A stretch of 64,000 nt of DNA from NCBI RefSeq assembly GCF_002104515.1, contig NZ_NBOE01000004.1, positions 1 through 64,000 on the forward strand, given 5' to 3'. The notes beneath the pieces were generated by a model. It was not told where the DNA came from. It did no database searches and was given only the letters and a program-made list of their open reading frames with translations. Origin of the DNA: Colwellia polaris. GTDB taxonomy: Bacteria > Pseudomonadota > Gammaproteobacteria > Enterobacterales > Alteromonadaceae. Positions 29,447 through 38,222 of this stretch are shown in pieces. The position numbers and the translations under genes were made by a program. Position 1 is the stretch's first letter, and every line of letters begins with the position of its first letter.

Positions 29447-29651
29447 TGATCTCTGCCTGTGCGGCAAATGTCGGTTAACATAAACATCAAAACGATTGTT
29501 TTTATTTTCAGCTGCCTATGCGGCAGGTCACACGTTCAAGCATCAAATCCATACCTTTATCAAATTTTCAGCTGCCTATGCGGCAGGTCACCATGGCGAG
29601 CTTTTTGCTATTAGTGTTGTGATATTTTCAGCTGCCTATGCGGCAGGTCAC
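29445..29651 (-). CRISPR. Type I-F3 mini CRISPR array, three spacers, degenerate last repeat
   Basis: Three identical 28-bp repeats occupy 29624-29651, 29564-29591 and 29504-29531 (numbered from the cas6 side). The palindromic stem is CTGCC-GCATA-GGCAG, flanked by GTGAC and CTGAAAAT on the minus strand, as in I-F repeats. Spacers at 29592-29623 and 29532-29563 are 32 bp. A third (about 29473-29503) is followed by a diverged repeat at 29445-29472, where only the CTGCC(T/G)..GCGGCA core is kept. Diverged terminal repeats are typical of the self-targeting guide of I-F3 elements. By eye no spacer matches the flank next to 29232. The 128-bp A/T-rich leader is 29652-29779. Confidence 0.93.
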
Positions 29652-29779
29652 AATGAAGAATAAGCTTATTATACATTGTAATCATAAGATTAGATTATAA
29701 ATGATAATTATACCAAAAATATTCGTATTAAATATAAATGATGATTATCAATTGGTTAGCTTATTACTTTAAGATTAGG

Positions 29780-30391
29780 TTAAATATTATTAGTTAAAGT
29801 AGATAAGTCAGGAACCGTTCCTTGAAACTTCTTATTCGTTGCGAAACCATAACTACCAAAACTTTGTTCACCTTTAAAATCTACGTATTCTCGTTGTATA
29901 TGGAGAATAAAATCTTCAAGATTGCAGCTACTACTCATTGGAATCCGGTGAAAAGTATCTAATTCCCTTGTGTAAGACGACTTTTTAGGGCTAAAAACTT
30001 CGCCTCTTGCCAGTGCCCTTTTTTCAAGCCGCTTGAGTCTTCTCCGGCTTTCACCTACAAAAATTTTAGCTACTGATTGATTTCGCTTAAACCTAACCTC
30101 TTTACATTCATTTGGTACAACACAAACGTCGCTCAATTTAAAAAAGCCACAGTCTTTCATATCTTGAAAATAGGGTTGTTGTTTTAAACTATTTAAAGTC
30201 ACATCATCATAGTGGATGAAAGCAATTTTATTTCCAATTGTGTTATCAGACCAAGCAGGAAGCGATACTCCCAACCCTTGAATATTATTTTTGCAAATAA
30301 AACCATGCATAATCGAAATGCAGCGACCGGAAAGTAAAGGGAAATTGGCTTCTTTTGGACAAAACTCCACCATAAAATAATGCCGTAACAT
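29780..30391 (-). CDS. cas6f: Cas6f (Csy4) crRNA endoribonuclease
   Basis: About 203 residues. It cuts the pre-crRNA in each repeat and stays bound to the 3' stem-loop in Cascade. An N-terminal RRM-like fold (MLRHYFMVEFCPKEAN) and a basic helix ESRRRLKRLEKRALARGE near residue 130 that grips the repeat hairpin are visible; the catalytic His is likely in the N-terminal third (SIMHGFI). I chose ATG 30391, one base after the cas7 stop and behind AAGGGG, over the in-frame start at 30412. It is the last protein gene before the array. Confidence 0.88.
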   Translation of the reverse strand: MLRHYFMVEFCPKEANFPLLSGRCISIMHGFICKNNIQGLGVSLPAWSDNTIGNKIAFIHYDDVTLNSLKQQPYFQDMKDCGFFKLSDVCVVPNECKEVRFKRNQSVAKIFVGESRRRLKRLEKRALARGEVFSPKKSSYTRELDTFHRIPMSSSCNLEDFILHIQREYVDFKGEQSFGSYGFATNKKFQGTVPDLSTLTNNI

Positions 30392-30392
30392 A

Positions 30393-31445
30393 TTACCCCT
30401 TCTTTGATTCAAGTTTTTTCTGAAACAGTCCGCCCTTTATTAACACTGAAAACATGTAATATATGTTTGAGTTAATAGTGTACTTTGTCGTTGTGTTTTT
30501 TACGTTTAGCTCGTCAATATATTGTTCAGTATTTTTCAATAAGTGATAAAAATTTCTGCCTGAATCAGGAGGGCGACGAGTTACACTAAGTTCCTTATCA
30601 GCACCAAATTCATGAACTCGTAATCTTTTATCTGCATCTTCATCCCACCAATCGTCAATTGATTGGAGTGCCGCGCCTACTTTTACCGAATTGAAACTCA
30701 CAGCATAACGTCCGTCTATACATTTGGTTTTTACAAATTGTTTAGAAGCATCGCCTTGTGCTGGCTTGTCGCTGAGAATTTGGCTTGGGTAAATCTCCTG
30801 ACAAAAAGCAGTCTCAATCTTCGCGGTTATATCTGCACTCCAAAATATATTCGGATCGATTAATGCGTTTTGCATTTCATCACTTAATTCATTTAATACG
30901 TTTTGATCTTCAGAAGGCCATGAACTTTCCCATGCAACTTTACGGGTATTCCTTATTTTATAGGAGTTTCCTGAGCTGGTTTTAATCTCAATTTCGGTGT
31001 TGCCAGTATTTTGATTACGCCATAACCAAGTACCAAGTAAAATATTTCTACAATAACGAGTTGCTAATTCTTTGTAGCCACCACTATCTGTAAATACTGT
31101 TGCTAGTTCTTTTAGTAAAGAAAATACTTTAGGATCACTACAGCCAGAGGGCTTTAATGAATTGGCTTGCACTCTTAATGAAAAACGACAATAAACGTGC
31201 TCTACATTAGGAGGAACATAACACTCTTCAAGCGTTAAAATATTATTATGAGTTAAATCTTGAGGAGCTAATTTCTTGGGTGAAAATTGTGGAGTAAAGG
31301 CTTCAGTAAAACCTGCTTTTGGTCCGCGAATCTTATTAATGTCAGCCTCAAGAGGAATAAAATCATTATCTTTTGTCTTATAAAAGAAAACAGCTTTACC
31401 AGGGTAAAGCGAGCGATCGTATTTTAATATATTGCATATATCCAT
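30393..31445 (-). CDS. cas7f: Cas7f (Csy3) Cascade backbone protein
   Basis: A 350-residue protein forming the helical backbone that covers the spacer part of the guide RNA. The N-terminus MDICNILKYDRSLYPGKAVFFYKT and the segment RVHEFGADKELSVTRRPPDSGRNFYHLL are typical of Csy3/Cas7f. It lies 14 bases after the cas8/5 stop and its own stop is immediately followed by the cas6 start, so the four genes are one operon. Confidence 0.88.
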   Translation of the reverse strand: MDICNILKYDRSLYPGKAVFFYKTKDNDFIPLEADINKIRGPKAGFTEAFTPQFSPKKLAPQDLTHNNILTLEECYVPPNVEHVYCRFSLRVQANSLKPSGCSDPKVFSLLKELATVFTDSGGYKELATRYCRNILLGTWLWRNQNTGNTEIEIKTSSGNSYKIRNTRKVAWESSWPSEDQNVLNELSDEMQNALIDPNIFWSADITAKIETAFCQEIYPSQILSDKPAQGDASKQFVKTKCIDGRYAVSFNSVKVGAALQSIDDWWDEDADKRLRVHEFGADKELSVTRRPPDSGRNFYHLLKNTEQYIDELNVKNTTTKYTINSNIYYMFSVLIKGGLFQKKLESKKG

Positions 31446-31459
31446 AAAAGGCCTTTAGT

Positions 31460-33568
31460 TTAAACTCCCTTCATTAGCATAAACTGTTCTTTAGCTTCTA
31501 ACATCCAAAAACCATGATTAAAGTAAAAGTTTTTCCCTTTTAATCTTATATTAATGGCTGTGATATATTCAACTAATCCTATAGCTGGCTCAGCATAGCA
31601 ATGTAATTCTTCTAAAGACCCACACCTTTTTTTAGGTTTATCTAGTAGTAAATATCCAAACATAATAGGGCTTAACTTAAGATCATTGTTGAGCAACAAA
31701 AGCAACTCATCTAAGTCACAGATTTTATGTTTTGTTGGCATAACCCATCGACCAGATAAAGGAAGACGTTTTAGTTTTTCAAACAGTTTATTTTCATCGT
31801 CATATAATCTACACCAATTAATAGCTAAATCTAGCTCGGGTGGATGCATCACACCTCCAGCAAAAGTTGTTGGAAAGTGCGCTTTAAGCATTTCAGGTTG
31901 TTCATCGATTAATAATAAATCTTCTTCATTGCCATCTATATGAATTACTAAATCAAACACTAAATCGCAATGCTTATTATCTATAATACCTGGGCGCTTA
32001 AGCTCATTTTGCTTTGCTCCTTGTAACCGCATTTCAGGTAACTTTTTACCTGGCACATTAGAATAATCTTTGATAAACCAAGAAAAAGAAGTAAATCTTA
32101 CATTTGTATCTAGTGCATTATTTAGTTTTCGTTGGTAATGATGCATCATTCCCCAAGCAGCTGTTAATGACGGCGTACCAGCACAATACGGGTTTGATAA
32201 TGCTTGAGCATCAAACACCCTTATATCCCGTAAATGTAAGTATCGATATTGTTCTTCATTATCGTGAAAAGCTGGTGAGTTATCGATAATGGCTGCATTA
32301 CTTAACAGCCACTTTAAACTCGCTTTTATAGACCCTATTAATTTAGGGTGAAAGGCATACTTTTGAGTTGATGTATCGTGTGAAAACATTGCATTTAACA
32401 CACCAAATAAAGGATTAACTAACTCGGGCAAATCATCATCTAATGTTGTTAACAGCTGGTACTCTAACGTATCAGAAATTTTGTCCAATTGTTCTAATTG
32501 GCTTTTATTTTCAATGATACTAAAACGCCACTCAAAAATAGGAGACAACCACTCAGACAAAGCATTTCTGACAGCCTTTATACAAATCACTTTTTGCTGT
32601 CTGCGTTGTTTAAGTGCTAATGCATTACCATTATATATTAGGCCATTTAAAGCATTAATAAAGTGTGTTGTTGTTAAAGCGATAAGGTTAAATACACTTT
32701 GTCCATTTTGCACTTTTAATCGACGAGAATCATGCAAACCATGGTGTTTATTATTGAAATACAACGGATAACTTAATGCCTTAACAACGCCTCCAAGGGA
32801 CGCGACTAATTGACTTACGGCGGCTGACCTAGTGAATTCAATTTGGCTGAATTTTCCATTCTTGTTTATAGCAGCTTGTTGTATCTTAGATTGCAGCACA
32901 TGGCTAACAACTGGTGTAACGGCTACATAACCATCATGGTATGGCATTCTAACTTGGGGTGAGTATCTATCGACAGTATCTGGGATCATTACTTGTGGTA
33001 AAAAGCCTTTAACTCTACCGCAGATATTTATAAATAATTTAACTTGCATACCAAGTGATTGAAATGCGGCTTTCCATTCTACTTCGATTGGCTGTGCAGC
33101 TAAAATTTCTGCAAGACAACATTTATTTCCCTGCCAATAAAAATAACTAACAAATAACTTAACTAAATTTACTTGAGCTGAATTATGGGTCCATCCGTAG
33201 GCTCTATCATAATTTGCACTACTCAAAACCAAAGGATGTAACATGGGTGAATCAACTACTAAGTTTTGTTTACTGACTCTAATATCAGGATATTTCAAGT
33301 TATGAGTATGAAACCACTGAAGTTCATCAATACATTTATTAAGTAGGCTTTCATTATTTAGCGCTTTCTTGGCTAGTTTTTTATCAAGTAGGTTATCAAT
33401 TTGCACCTTACGGTAAGTGAGGTTTAACAGAATAGTTAATGCGATTGATTCATAACCTGTAATGTCTATTTCTTCTGTATAAGCGCTAAAAGCACGCCTT
33501 AAAGATTGATCGCGATCTGGAACACTTTCAATAGCTAACAGTTCTTGTAAATGCATACCCATTACCAA
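31460..33568 (-). CDS. cas8f: Cas8f/Cas5f fusion protein of I-F3 Cascade
   Basis: A 702-residue fused large subunit, as expected for I-F3 elements (separate csy1 and csy2 in ordinary I-F). It should recognise the PAM, hold the 5' handle of the guide and contact TniQ. The N-terminal part has MHLQELLAIESVPDRDQSLRRAF and LHPLVLSSANYDRAYGWTHNSAQ; the C-terminal part continues the Cas5-like region. The start overlaps the tniQ stop by 7 bases. ATG 33556 (MHLQELL) is an alternative start. Assignment rests on length, order and motif resemblance. Confidence 0.85.
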   Translation of the reverse strand: MVMGMHLQELLAIESVPDRDQSLRRAFSAYTEEIDITGYESIALTILLNLTYRKVQIDNLLDKKLAKKALNNESLLNKCIDELQWFHTHNLKYPDIRVSKQNLVVDSPMLHPLVLSSANYDRAYGWTHNSAQVNLVKLFVSYFYWQGNKCCLAEILAAQPIEVEWKAAFQSLGMQVKLFINICGRVKGFLPQVMIPDTVDRYSPQVRMPYHDGYVAVTPVVSHVLQSKIQQAAINKNGKFSQIEFTRSAAVSQLVASLGGVVKALSYPLYFNNKHHGLHDSRRLKVQNGQSVFNLIALTTTHFINALNGLIYNGNALALKQRRQQKVICIKAVRNALSEWLSPIFEWRFSIIENKSQLEQLDKISDTLEYQLLTTLDDDLPELVNPLFGVLNAMFSHDTSTQKYAFHPKLIGSIKASLKWLLSNAAIIDNSPAFHDNEEQYRYLHLRDIRVFDAQALSNPYCAGTPSLTAAWGMMHHYQRKLNNALDTNVRFTSFSWFIKDYSNVPGKKLPEMRLQGAKQNELKRPGIIDNKHCDLVFDLVIHIDGNEEDLLLIDEQPEMLKAHFPTTFAGGVMHPPELDLAINWCRLYDDENKLFEKLKRLPLSGRWVMPTKHKICDLDELLLLLNNDLKLSPIMFGYLLLDKPKKRCGSLEELHCYAEPAIGLVEYITAINIRLKGKNFYFNHGFWMLEAKEQFMLMKGV

Positions 33569-34818
33569 GCCGACAAGTGCATTTTAGGTTTATCGTCACC
33601 AAAGCTAGATTTATACTCTATTACTTGCCTTAAGAAAAAGACACCAGTATGGGGATCTATTCTGCTATTCATTTTTTGACGAAAAGCATTTTGCAAAATA
33701 CCATCTTGGTATAACCTATAAACTTGCTCATGTGACGTACCTAAAATTATCGCTACCTCAGTCACGCTCACTAACATATCAGCAACATTAGGCTTTTTCG
33801 ATTTAGGATTGTTTGCAACTAAACGAATTAAATAATCAATTAGCGCTATTCGAATGAAATGACGCTGACCTTCTCTTTGAATACTATGTGGTACTGATAA
33901 AATAACCTCACCGAAAATAAATCGAAATATAGTTTTATTAAACATCTCAATCAACTTCATATTAGCGTTTTTACTTAAATGGTCTAATTCGTTATATAAA
34001 TTTTCAGGCCACTTACTAAAGAAGGTAGCTGCATCATTTAAACAAAAGTTATCTATGCAGCTATATCTTTCTTGATACCAAAGTAATGCCGCAAAACGTT
34101 GGGATATTGTAGTCTCACGAAACAATGGATTATCAATTAAAGTTTCGTTATTGAGCAGGTTATGTATTAACTCAGCATCTTTACGCTTTACAGTAATAGA
34201 GGTTGTATTACTGTTGGTAGCTGAGGCCAAATCAAAGCCACATAAACAATGGGCAATTGATTCATTTTCAATATAATTTATAGGTAAGTTACAGTCGGGA
34301 CACTGATGGATTAATGTACATTTATGTTTAGTGCAAATGTTTATCCATCTTATGTGCCAACTTTGTTTTATATAGGGTTCTTCAGCTAAACATTGAGGGC
34401 ATATAGGTAGAGAGCATTCTCCATCCGCGCCATTAGAACGAATAAACTTTAATGGGATATCGATACCATCACGATGAACTGCAACGGACGAGTTAAACTT
34501 TTTATCTGATTTTAATAAAGCAAGTTTTTGCAATTCAAAACGAGGGAGGTCTAACAATGTTTCCAGAAGACCGATTGCTCGCATTCTAAAGTGGCTATTG
34601 TGTTTAGCGTGGTAAACGTTCAACCTTTTTAAATCGATTGGAAAAGCACCATGGGCATCAAAGTCGAGTTCATGAAGCGCTTCCCGAATAGCTAAGCTTA
34701 ACTGTTCGTATGAGTCAAAAAAATTTTCTGAAACAACACGCAGTAAATAGCTTTCTAATGTTTCATCAGAAAACGCACGAACTTTAGGAGAAAATAAAAA
34801 AGCCACGCCACACACCAA
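33562..34818 (-). CDS. tniQ: TniQ target-selection protein of a CRISPR-associated transposon
   Basis: A 418-residue TniQ/TnsD-family protein. The N-terminal FSDETLESYLLRVV is the TniQ opening, and the zinc-binding region near residues 145-195 carries CPQC, a CTKHKCTLIHQCPDC segment and HCLCG. A helix-turn-helix-like segment lies near residue 375 (VTEVAIILGTSHEQVYRLYQDG). In I-F3 elements a TniQ dimer sits on Cascade and recruits TnsC. The outermost start is TTG 34818, which abuts the operator; GTG 34804-34806 (VAFLFSPKVRAF) is more likely to be used. Confidence 0.9.
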   Translation of the reverse strand: MVCGVAFLFSPKVRAFSDETLESYLLRVVSENFFDSYEQLSLAIREALHELDFDAHGAFPIDLKRLNVYHAKHNSHFRMRAIGLLETLLDLPRFELQKLALLKSDKKFNSSVAVHRDGIDIPLKFIRSNGADGECSLPICPQCLAEEPYIKQSWHIRWINICTKHKCTLIHQCPDCNLPINYIENESIAHCLCGFDLASATNSNTTSITVKRKDAELIHNLLNNETLIDNPLFRETTISQRFAALLWYQERYSCIDNFCLNDAATFFSKWPENLYNELDHLSKNANMKLIEMFNKTIFRFIFGEVILSVPHSIQREGQRHFIRIALIDYLIRLVANNPKSKKPNVADMLVSVTEVAIILGTSHEQVYRLYQDGILQNAFRQKMNSRIDPHTGVFFLRQVIEYKSSFGDDKPKMHLSAW

Positions 34819-34819
34819 A

Positions 34820-34836
34820 ACTTAGTAAACCTAAGT
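34820..34836. promoter_or_regulatory. Operator palindrome upstream of tniQ-cas
   Basis: ACTTAG-TAAAC-CTAAGT, an exact inverted repeat with a 5-bp centre, lies directly upstream of tniQ. The same ACTTAG-N5-CTAAGT, also followed by TTA(A/T)GG, recurs at 50363-50379 beside an Xre repressor gene. It is therefore the likely binding site of that repressor, controlling expression of the targeting operon. Confidence 0.7.
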
Positions 34837-34838
34837 TT

Positions 34839-35194
34839 AAGGTAAGGCTATTTAATGAAAATTGCAAGTGAGTGAAAAAATAAACTATTGAGCTAAATAG
34901 AGTGCCACTTTAATGCTATTTGTTTCTCTTGTTTTTAGTCATCTTTAAAGAACTGACCACACTTCGAATAAGGCAGGTACTCTTACGTAACAATTTAGTA
35001 CCTGGCTTATAGGTTCTTAATGTTGAAATAATCTCAAACAAGCGTAATATCATGAGGTTAATTCTGCGAAAGGAGTATCGTTTAAGTAAATTAGCAGCAC
35101 CCTGCCATGTAGTACAAATACTCCCCCAGCACTCATTATTGAAAACCACAGATTAGCTAATCATTAACTAATCTGTGTAACTATTGGAATAGTC
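34839..35194. other. Intergenic region between tniQ and hsdM
   Basis: About 355 bases with divergent promoters for tniQ (minus) and hsdM (plus). ACAGATTAG (35149-35157) and CTAATCTGT (35169-35177) form a 9-bp inverted repeat just before hsdM that could be an operator or attenuator. A 77-codon minus-strand frame (34916-35149) has no recognisable features and is probably not a gene. Confidence 0.5.
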
Positions 35195-36919
35195 ATGAAC
35201 CAAACCGAACAGCAATTTTTAAAAAGCCTTGAAAATAAACTCTGGACAGCAGCAGATAAGCTGCGTTCTACGCTCGATGCATCACAATATAAGCATGCTG
35301 TACTAGGCCTACTTTTCGTAAAATATGTATCAGACTCATTCACTCTGCGTCAAAATGAAATCAAAACTGATATTGCCAACCCAGAACATGAATATTACTT
35401 AAATCCTGAAGACTTTGGTGGTGAAGAAAGCGAAGAGTATTTAGCTGAAGTTGCCGCTGAGCTTGAAGTGCGTGATTTTTACACTGAAAAGAATATTTTT
35501 TGGTTACCAATAGAGTCACGCTGGCAGTTTCTGCAAGACAATGGTCCATTAGTGATTGGTGGTGCTGAGCTAGATATTGGTGATAAAAAGAAAAAAATCA
35601 CCTCAGTTGGGCATTTAATTGATAACGCATTAGAAGCCATTGAGCGAGATAATATCAAGTTAAAAGGTGTGCTTAATAAACACTACTCACAACTTAAAAT
35701 TGACCAAGCTAAACTTAATGAACTTATCAACCTTATAGCAACTATCCCGTTTACTTTTAAAGATGATAACGCGTCACTTAACAGTAAAGATATTCTAGGG
35801 CATGTGTACGAATACATGCTTGGTCAGTTCGCACTAGCCGAAGGTAAGAAAGGGGGGCAGTTCTATACACCAGCTTCAATCGTAACGCTCATTGTACAAA
35901 TGATTGAACCCTTTGAAGGCCGAGTATACGACCCTGCAATGGGTAGCGGTGGTTTCTTTGTGCAATCTGAAAAATTTATTGAACGCCATGCTGCTGAAAA
36001 GCAAATTGATGCCGTTACCCAAAAATCGCGAATCTCTATTTACGGTCAAGAATACAATCACACCACATGGCAACTTGCCGCGATGAATATGGCAATTCGT
36101 GGTTTGGATTATGACTTTGGTAAAGAACCTGCCAGTACCTATACCAACGTTCAACACCCCGATTTACGTGCCGATTTCATTATGGCTAACCCGCCATTTA
36201 ATATGAAAGAATGGAATACTGGCGTTAACGATAACGACCCGCGTTTTAAATATGGCACACCACCTGCGGGTAACGCTAACTTTGCTTGGTTACAACACAT
36301 GTTGCATCACTTAGCGCCTGACGGCTCACAAGCATTACTTTTATCCAATGGCTCTATGAGTTCAAACACCAATAACGAGGGTATTATTCGCCAAGCGTTA
36401 ATTGAGAACGACTTAATCGAATGTATGGTCGCCCTACCAGGGCAATTGTTTACTAATACTCAAATTCCTGCTTGTATTTGGTTTTTAACCAAAAATAAAA
36501 GTACTCGTGTTGATAAAGCTGGTCGAAAATTGCGTGACAGAAAAGGTGAAGTGTTATTTATTGATGCCCGTAACCTTGGCTACATGAAAGATCGTGTATT
36601 ACGTGATTTTAGCTTTGACGATATTCAAAATGTGGCTGATTTATTCCATGCATGGAAAACAGGCGAAGTCGTTAACCATGTTGTTTATGAAGACCAACTT
36701 GGTTTTTGTAAATCAGTAACTATAGGTGACATTAAAAAGCATGATTTTGTCTTAACCCCCGGCCGTTATGTTGGCGCTACAGAAGAGGATGATGACGGTA
36801 TCCCTTTTACTGAAAAAATGGTTACGTTAACAACTAAGTTAAGTGAACAGTTTGCTGAATCGGCAATCTTGGAAGCTGAAATTAAGAAAAATCTTGCGGG
36901 GTTAGGTTATGAGCTTTGA
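35195..36919 (+). CDS. hsdM: Type I restriction-modification methyltransferase subunit HsdM
   Basis: A 574-residue N6-adenine DNA methyltransferase. The N-terminal helical HsdM domain is followed by a SAM-binding motif region (VYDPAMGSGGFFVQ, near residue 246) and the catalytic NPPF in DFIMANPPFNMKEW near residue 330. With HsdS it methylates the recognition site, and with HsdR it restricts unmodified DNA. The length is normal. Its last 11 bases overlap hsdS, so the two are translationally coupled. Confidence 0.95.
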   Translation: MNQTEQQFLKSLENKLWTAADKLRSTLDASQYKHAVLGLLFVKYVSDSFTLRQNEIKTDIANPEHEYYLNPEDFGGEESEEYLAEVAAELEVRDFYTEKNIFWLPIESRWQFLQDNGPLVIGGAELDIGDKKKKITSVGHLIDNALEAIERDNIKLKGVLNKHYSQLKIDQAKLNELINLIATIPFTFKDDNASLNSKDILGHVYEYMLGQFALAEGKKGGQFYTPASIVTLIVQMIEPFEGRVYDPAMGSGGFFVQSEKFIERHAAEKQIDAVTQKSRISIYGQEYNHTTWQLAAMNMAIRGLDYDFGKEPASTYTNVQHPDLRADFIMANPPFNMKEWNTGVNDNDPRFKYGTPPAGNANFAWLQHMLHHLAPDGSQALLLSNGSMSSNTNNEGIIRQALIENDLIECMVALPGQLFTNTQIPACIWFLTKNKSTRVDKAGRKLRDRKGEVLFIDARNLGYMKDRVLRDFSFDDIQNVADLFHAWKTGEVVNHVVYEDQLGFCKSVTIGDIKKHDFVLTPGRYVGATEEDDDGIPFTEKMVTLTTKLSEQFAESAILEAEIKKNLAGLGYEL

Positions 36920-38222
36920 TAAGCTACCTCACGGATGGAAATTTATTTCTCTCGAAGATGCCATGGAAGCGATTATTGATTATCGCGGAAAAACTCCTAA
37001 GAAAACGAAATCAGGAATACCTCTTGTCACAGCTAAAATAGTTAAAGGGGGATATATTCTTGAGCCTTTTGAGTTTATTGCAAATGACAACTATGACTCA
37101 TGGATGGTTCGAGGATTGCCAAAAATTGGTGATGTGGTTTTGACGACGGAAGCCCCATTAGGGGAAACTGCACAGCTAACAAGTGCCAATGTGGCGCTAG
37201 CTCAGAGAATTGTAACCTTGAGAGGGAAAAAGGGGCTATTAGATAATGATTTTCTATTATGTGCCTTACAAAGTAACTTTGTAAGGCACCAATTAGAGTC
37301 TCGCTCATCGGGGTCTACTGTTAGAGGTATAAAACAAAGTGAACTAAGAAAAGTTAGCTTGCCTGTCCCACCATTAACCGAACAGCAAAAGATAGCTCGA
37401 ATTCTGAAATCTTTAAGTAATAAATTAGTATGCAACACCCAAACAAACAAAACTATAGAAGCAATGGCGCAAGCCATCTTCAAATCATGGTTTGTTGATT
37501 TTGACCCCGTGAAAGCCAAAATTCGCAATGAACAACCAGAAGGAATGGATGCCCTCACCGCTGAACTATTCCCTGACAAACTAGTAGAGTCAGAATTAGG
37601 CTTGATTCCTGAAGGTTGGGAAGTAAAGCCTCTTTACGATATTGCTGAATATATTAATGGTGCTGCATATAAAAAATTCGAGCCTAATACTAACGGCTTA
37701 GGTTTTCCTATTGTGAAAATAGTTGAATTAAAGTCAGGCATCACTGATAAAACAGGTTTTTCCACAGTTAAAATGCCTGAAAAATACAAATTAAATGATA
37801 AGGATATTCTGTTTTCATGGTCTGGAAATCCTGATACGTCAATTGATACTTTTATTTGGGCTTTAGGGGAGGCTTGGCTTAATCAACATATTTTCAAAGT
37901 TATTCCAAAACCAATTATTACTCGTAATTTTTTATTAAGTTTGCTTAAGTCTATGCGGTCAGTTTTTGCTGAAATAGCTAGAGATAAGCAAACTACAGGG
38001 CTGGGGCATGTGACTGTTAAGGATTTGAAACGTTTAATGGTTGCGTTACCTTCGAAAGAACTCCTAGCAAAATTTGATGATGCTGTAAGTGCAATTATTA
38101 ATCAACAGTTCAACCTCGTTAAACAAACTCAAAATTTGGAAAAACTCCGTGACACTCTGCTCCCTAAGCTTCTTTCGGGTGAACTAGAACTCACTAATGA
38201 GGAGTTAACAGATGAAAGCTAG
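36909..38222 (+). CDS. hsdS: Type I restriction-modification specificity subunit HsdS
   Basis: A 437-residue DNA recognition subunit with two target-recognition domains (~1-165 and ~235-400). The conserved helical spacers are visible after the first (LPVPPLTEQQKIARIL, FKSWFVDFDPVKAK) and after the second (LRDTLLPKLLSGELEL). The bound sequence cannot be read from the protein. Its end overlaps the FRG gene by 11 bases, the same overlap as hsdM-hsdS. Confidence 0.93.
   Translation: MSFDKLPHGWKFISLEDAMEAIIDYRGKTPKKTKSGIPLVTAKIVKGGYILEPFEFIANDNYDSWMVRGLPKIGDVVLTTEAPLGETAQLTSANVALAQRIVTLRGKKGLLDNDFLLCALQSNFVRHQLESRSSGSTVRGIKQSELRKVSLPVPPLTEQQKIARILKSLSNKLVCNTQTNKTIEAMAQAIFKSWFVDFDPVKAKIRNEQPEGMDALTAELFPDKLVESELGLIPEGWEVKPLYDIAEYINGAAYKKFEPNTNGLGFPIVKIVELKSGITDKTGFSTVKMPEKYKLNDKDILFSWSGNPDTSIDTFIWALGEAWLNQHIFKVIPKPIITRNFLLSLLKSMRSVFAEIARDKQTTGLGHVTVKDLKRLMVALPSKELLAKFDDAVSAIINQQFNLVKQTQNLEKLRDTLLPKLLSGELELTNEELTDES

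Larger units (their letters stand above)
29232..34838 (-). mobile_element. Type I-F3 CRISPR-associated transposon, targeting module (other end not seen)
   Basis: Terminus, CRISPR array, cas6f, cas7f, cas8f/cas5f fusion and tniQ are contiguous. This gene order and the absence of cas1 and cas2-3 define I-F3 CASTs, in which TniQ-Cascade directs a TnsABC transposase by guide RNA. TnsA, TnsB and TnsC are not in the window. The interval given is the least extent; the shared operator with the Xre gene at 50 kb suggests the element continues at least to ~50-53 kb. Confidence 0.85.

Noticed and set aside
34916-35149. 77-codon minus-strand reading frame between tniQ and hsdM
   Set aside because: No ribosome binding site, no recognisable domain and unusual composition; it overlaps the region expected to hold two promoters.
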